Position numbers and translations under genes: made by a program
Part shown: piece after piece, positions 13,375 through 16,485 of the stretch
Layout: every line of letters begins with the position of its first letter
Numbering within the stretch: the stretch's first letter is position 1
NCBI GenBank assembly: GCA_020438525.1
Contig: JAGQUL010000079.1
Span: 1 to 16,485, forward strand
DNA length: 16,485 nt
Source of the DNA: Thermoleophilia bacterium
GTDB lineage: Bacteria > Actinomycetota > Thermoleophilia > Gaiellales > SKUG01
Reading direction: 5' to 3'
Notes under the pieces: generated by a model
Database searches by the model: none
Told to the model about the DNA's origin: nothing
Seen by the model: only the letters and a program-made list of their open reading frames with translations

Positions 13375-13866
13375 ATGGAGCATCGCCAGGTCGTCGTCGC
13401 CAATCGAAACCGCCGCACCCGCCATGCGCTCGTCGTGGCCTCCGTGCTGCTCGCCGCCGCGCTCGTGGCGAGCGGCTGCGGCAGCGACTCCGGCTCCGAC
13501 TCGACGTCGAGCGGATCGGACTCGTCGTCGAGCGCCACCACGACCACCGGCGCGCCCGACCCCGGCTCGCAGGAGGCCGCCGAGGACCGCCTGAAGGGCA
13601 GCGCGTCGTTCGCCAGCACGCCACAGCTTGCAGCGTGCATGGAGCGCGCCGGATTCACCTCCGACGCGCCGCCGCACGGTGGGCTGGTCGCGTGGAAGAC
13701 CGCCGGCGGCGCGCGCGCCGTGGTCGCCACCGACTCGGACGCAGCGCTGCAGGTCGCGGGCATGATCGGCACCGCCGAGCAGCCCGCCCAGGTCGACGGC
13801 CGCGTGGTGGTCGCAGGTCCGCAGAAGGTGGCGAAGGCTGCCGCGAACTGCCTCGGCGAGGGCTGA
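13375..13866 (+). CDS. Small secreted lipoprotein of unknown function
   Basis: 163 residues. The N-terminus has RNRRTRH, a hydrophobic segment (ALVVASVLLAAALVA) and the lipobox ASGC with the lipid-modified Cys at 35. A linker of about 25 Ser, Asp, Thr and Gly residues follows, typical of actinobacterial lipoproteins, and then a compact domain of about 95 residues with two cysteines (88, 159) that could form a disulfide. I recognise no catalytic motif. The double Arg before the hydrophobic segment is compatible with Tat export but lacks the full motif. ATG 13375 is chosen, with GGGG five bases upstream (13366-13369). It is divergent from the apbE operon, with 226 bases between the starts, and 105 bases ahead of glyQ; whether it is linked to either is unclear. 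Confidence 0.82.
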   Translation: MEHRQVVVANRNRRTRHALVVASVLLAAALVASGCGSDSGSDSTSSGSDSSSSATTTTGAPDPGSQEAAEDRLKGSASFASTPQLAACMERAGFTSDAPPHGGLVAWKTAGGARAVVATDSDAALQVAGMIGTAEQPAQVDGRVVVAGPQKVAKAAANCLGEG

Positions 13867-13896
13867 CCGCCCGAAACGGATCGGGCGCAGGTGCAC

Positions 13897-13951
13897 TAGG
13901 ATCGGGCCTCACACCCGAGCGACAGATGTCGCGCGCACTCGCTCGCGCGCG
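13897..13951 (+). promoter_or_regulatory. Candidate glyQ promoter and leader hairpin
   Basis: TAGGAT at 13897-13902 fits a -10 element (no clear -35) and would give a leader of about 60 bases. The leader holds CGCGCGC (13930-13936) and GCGCGCG (13945-13951) around the 8-base loop ACTCGCTC, a 7-bp hairpin whose 3' arm ends three bases before AAGGAG (13954-13959), the ribosome binding site. The leader is too short for a T-box riboswitch. The hairpin could influence access to the ribosome binding site. Confidence 0.4.
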
Positions 13952-13971
13952 TGAAGGAGCACCCACACCAC

Positions 13972-14887
<916 letters not shown>

Positions 14888-14895
<8 letters not shown>

Positions 14896-16485
14896 CACCG
14901 CCACGCTGCTCTGGGAAGTCGGCTGCGAGGAGCTTCCGGCGTGGGCGTGCGACGCGCTCGAGCGCCAGCTGCCGTCGCTGGTGACGGAGGCGCTCGCGGG
15001 TGCGGGCCTCGCCGTGGATGGCGACGACACGCCGGTCGTCTGGGTGGGACCGCGCAGGTTCAGCGTGCTCGTGCCGGCGCTGGCCGAGCGGCCGGCCGTG
15101 GAGGAGACGCTGAGCGGACCGCCGGTGAAGATCGCGTTCGAGGGCGGCGATCCGAGCGCCGCTCCCACGAAGGCCGGCGAGGGATTCGCACGCAAGTGCG
15201 GCGTGGATCCGAGCGAGCTCAAGGTGGATGCCGAGAAGGGCATCACGTACGCGCAGCGCAGCGTGCCGAGCGCGCCGATCGACGAGCTGTGGCCGGCGCT
15301 CGCCGACCACGTGCTCGGCAGGATCCAGTTCGCCAAGCCGATGCGCTGGGGCTCGAGCCCGTGGCGATTCGTGCGGCCGATCCGCTGGATGGTCACGCTG
15401 CACGGCGATCGTGCGCTCGAGTACGACTGCTGGGGCGTGACGAGCGGACGCACGTCGCGCACGCACCGGTTCCTCGGCGATTCGCGCACGGTCGAGGTGG
15501 CGAGCGCCGACGCGTACGAGCAGACGATGCGTGACGCGTGGGTCGACGTGAACCAGCTCGACCGCTCCGTGACGATCAGGGAGCAGCTCGAGCGGCTCGC
15601 GCTCGAGGCCGGCGGCGACTACGAGGATCCGGGTCACGTGCTCGACGAGGTCGTGCACCTGGTCGAGTGGCCCACCACCCTGCCCGGCCGCTTCGACGCG
15701 CGCTACCTGGAGCTGCCCGAGCGGGTGCTCGTGACCGCCATGCAGTCGCACCAGCGCTACCTGCCCGTGCGCACGAGCGAGGGCCTCGCCCCGGCGTTCC
15801 TCGCGGTGATGAACGGCGACCCGGAGCACATGGCCGGGATCACCGTCGGCTACGAGCGCGTGCTCGCGGGTCGCCTCGACGACGCCGTGTTCAGCTTCGA
15901 GCGTGACCGCGAGCGCGGGCTCGACGACATGGCGACCGACGAGTCGCTCGGTGCGGTGGTGTTCCATGCCAAGGCAGGCTCGCTCGCGCAGCGGCGCGAC
16001 CGGATCTCGCTGGTGGCGAAGGAGATCGCGCAGCAGCTCGGCGTGGACGGGAAGCTCGTGAAGGACGCAGCGCGCCTCGCCAAGGCCGACCAGGTGAGCG
16101 GCGTGGTGCAGGAGTTCGCGGAGCTCGAGGGTTTTGCGGGATCGCTGTATGCCAAGGCGAACGGCTACGACGACCAGGTCTGTCGCGCGATCGACCAGCA
16201 GTTCCTGCCGCGCGGGCTCGACTCGAAGCTGCCCGACGCAGGCGTTCCGGCGGTGCTGGCGCTGGCCGACAAGCTCGAGCTGCTCGTCACGATGTTCGCG
16301 ATCGGCGAGCAGCCGACCGGCAGCCGCGACCCGCATGGCCTGCGCCGCGCGGCGATCGGCGTGACGCGGATCGTGCTCGAGCACGACCTGCCGCTCGACC
16401 TCGACGCAGCGATCGCAGCAGCGGCTGCCGCGATCGACGGGCAGGAGCTCGAGGGTGTCGACGAGGTCGATGCCGACCTCGTCGC
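14888..16485 (+). CDS. glyS: Glycyl-tRNA synthetase beta subunit (partial, C-terminus outside window)
   Basis: The frame from ATG 14888 runs to the window edge, 532 complete codons of the roughly 690 usual for GlyS. The N-terminus [19 protein letters not shown] is the family's EIGxEELP motif. Further conserved blocks are [16 protein letters not shown] (TAMQSHQ), [17 protein letters not shown] (the KADLxTxMVxEFxELQG block) and [15 protein letters not shown] followed by [18 protein letters not shown]. The beta subunit binds tRNA-Gly and is needed by GlyQ for aminoacylation. AAGGAG at 14875-14880, 7 bases before the ATG and inside glyQ, and the 8-base overlap with glyQ, confirm coupled translation. 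The missing part would hold the C-terminal DALR anticodon-binding region. No frameshift is seen in the visible part. Confidence 0.97.

Noticed and set aside
13867..13971. T-box riboswitch upstream of glyQ
   Set aside because: The leader is at most about 100 bases, has no T-box sequence and no specifier-loop layout, and T-boxes are uncommon upstream of this gene type in such organisms.

Overview
The window is very GC-rich, with GC-ending codons almost throughout, and carries tightly packed chromosomal genes. Two-subunit glycyl-tRNA synthetase next to recO, an MprAB-like two-component pair and a secreted delta-60 repeat protein point to a high-GC actinobacterial lineage, most plausibly Thermoleophilia (Solirubrobacter, Conexibacter or Patulibacter relatives). 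That placement is inferred from gene content and style; no marker gene was compared.

Left end (1-2927, minus strand): a secreted protein of 617 residues with exactly seven ~57-residue delta-60 repeats, then an ECF sigma factor, then the first 118 codons of a single-pass membrane protein that may be its regulator or target. The last runs off the left edge.

Centre left (3123-7913, plus strand): six closely spaced genes, ridA (enamine/imine deaminase), a CCA/poly(A) tRNA nucleotidyltransferase, an M50 membrane protease, pgeF (laccase-domain protein), a TerB-like protein and an exported alpha/beta hydrolase. The first four are overlapping or 4-5 bases apart and look like one housekeeping transcript.

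Centre (7968-10897): a histidine kinase and OmpR-type response regulator on the minus strand, divergent from recO, which may be leaderless. Between recO and the next, convergent gene lies a 185-base non-coding block with three copies of a 19-bp element, two of them forming 31-bp imperfect inverted ends. This is the most unusual non-coding structure here.

Right (11117-13148, minus strand): an operon of three genes coupled by ATGA overlaps: a short membrane protein with a Ser/Gly-rich tail, an ApbE-type flavin transferase, and a five-helix ferric-reductase-like membrane protein with two histidine pairs for two b hemes. Upstream are four 11-bp phased repeats typical of an OmpR-family operator. 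Together these suggest a regulated membrane redox module whose flavinylated partner is not obvious.

Right end (13375-16485, plus strand): a small lipoprotein, then glyQ and glyS (glycyl-tRNA synthetase alpha and beta, glyS cut by the window edge). No tRNA, rRNA, CRISPR array or complete insertion sequence was seen.
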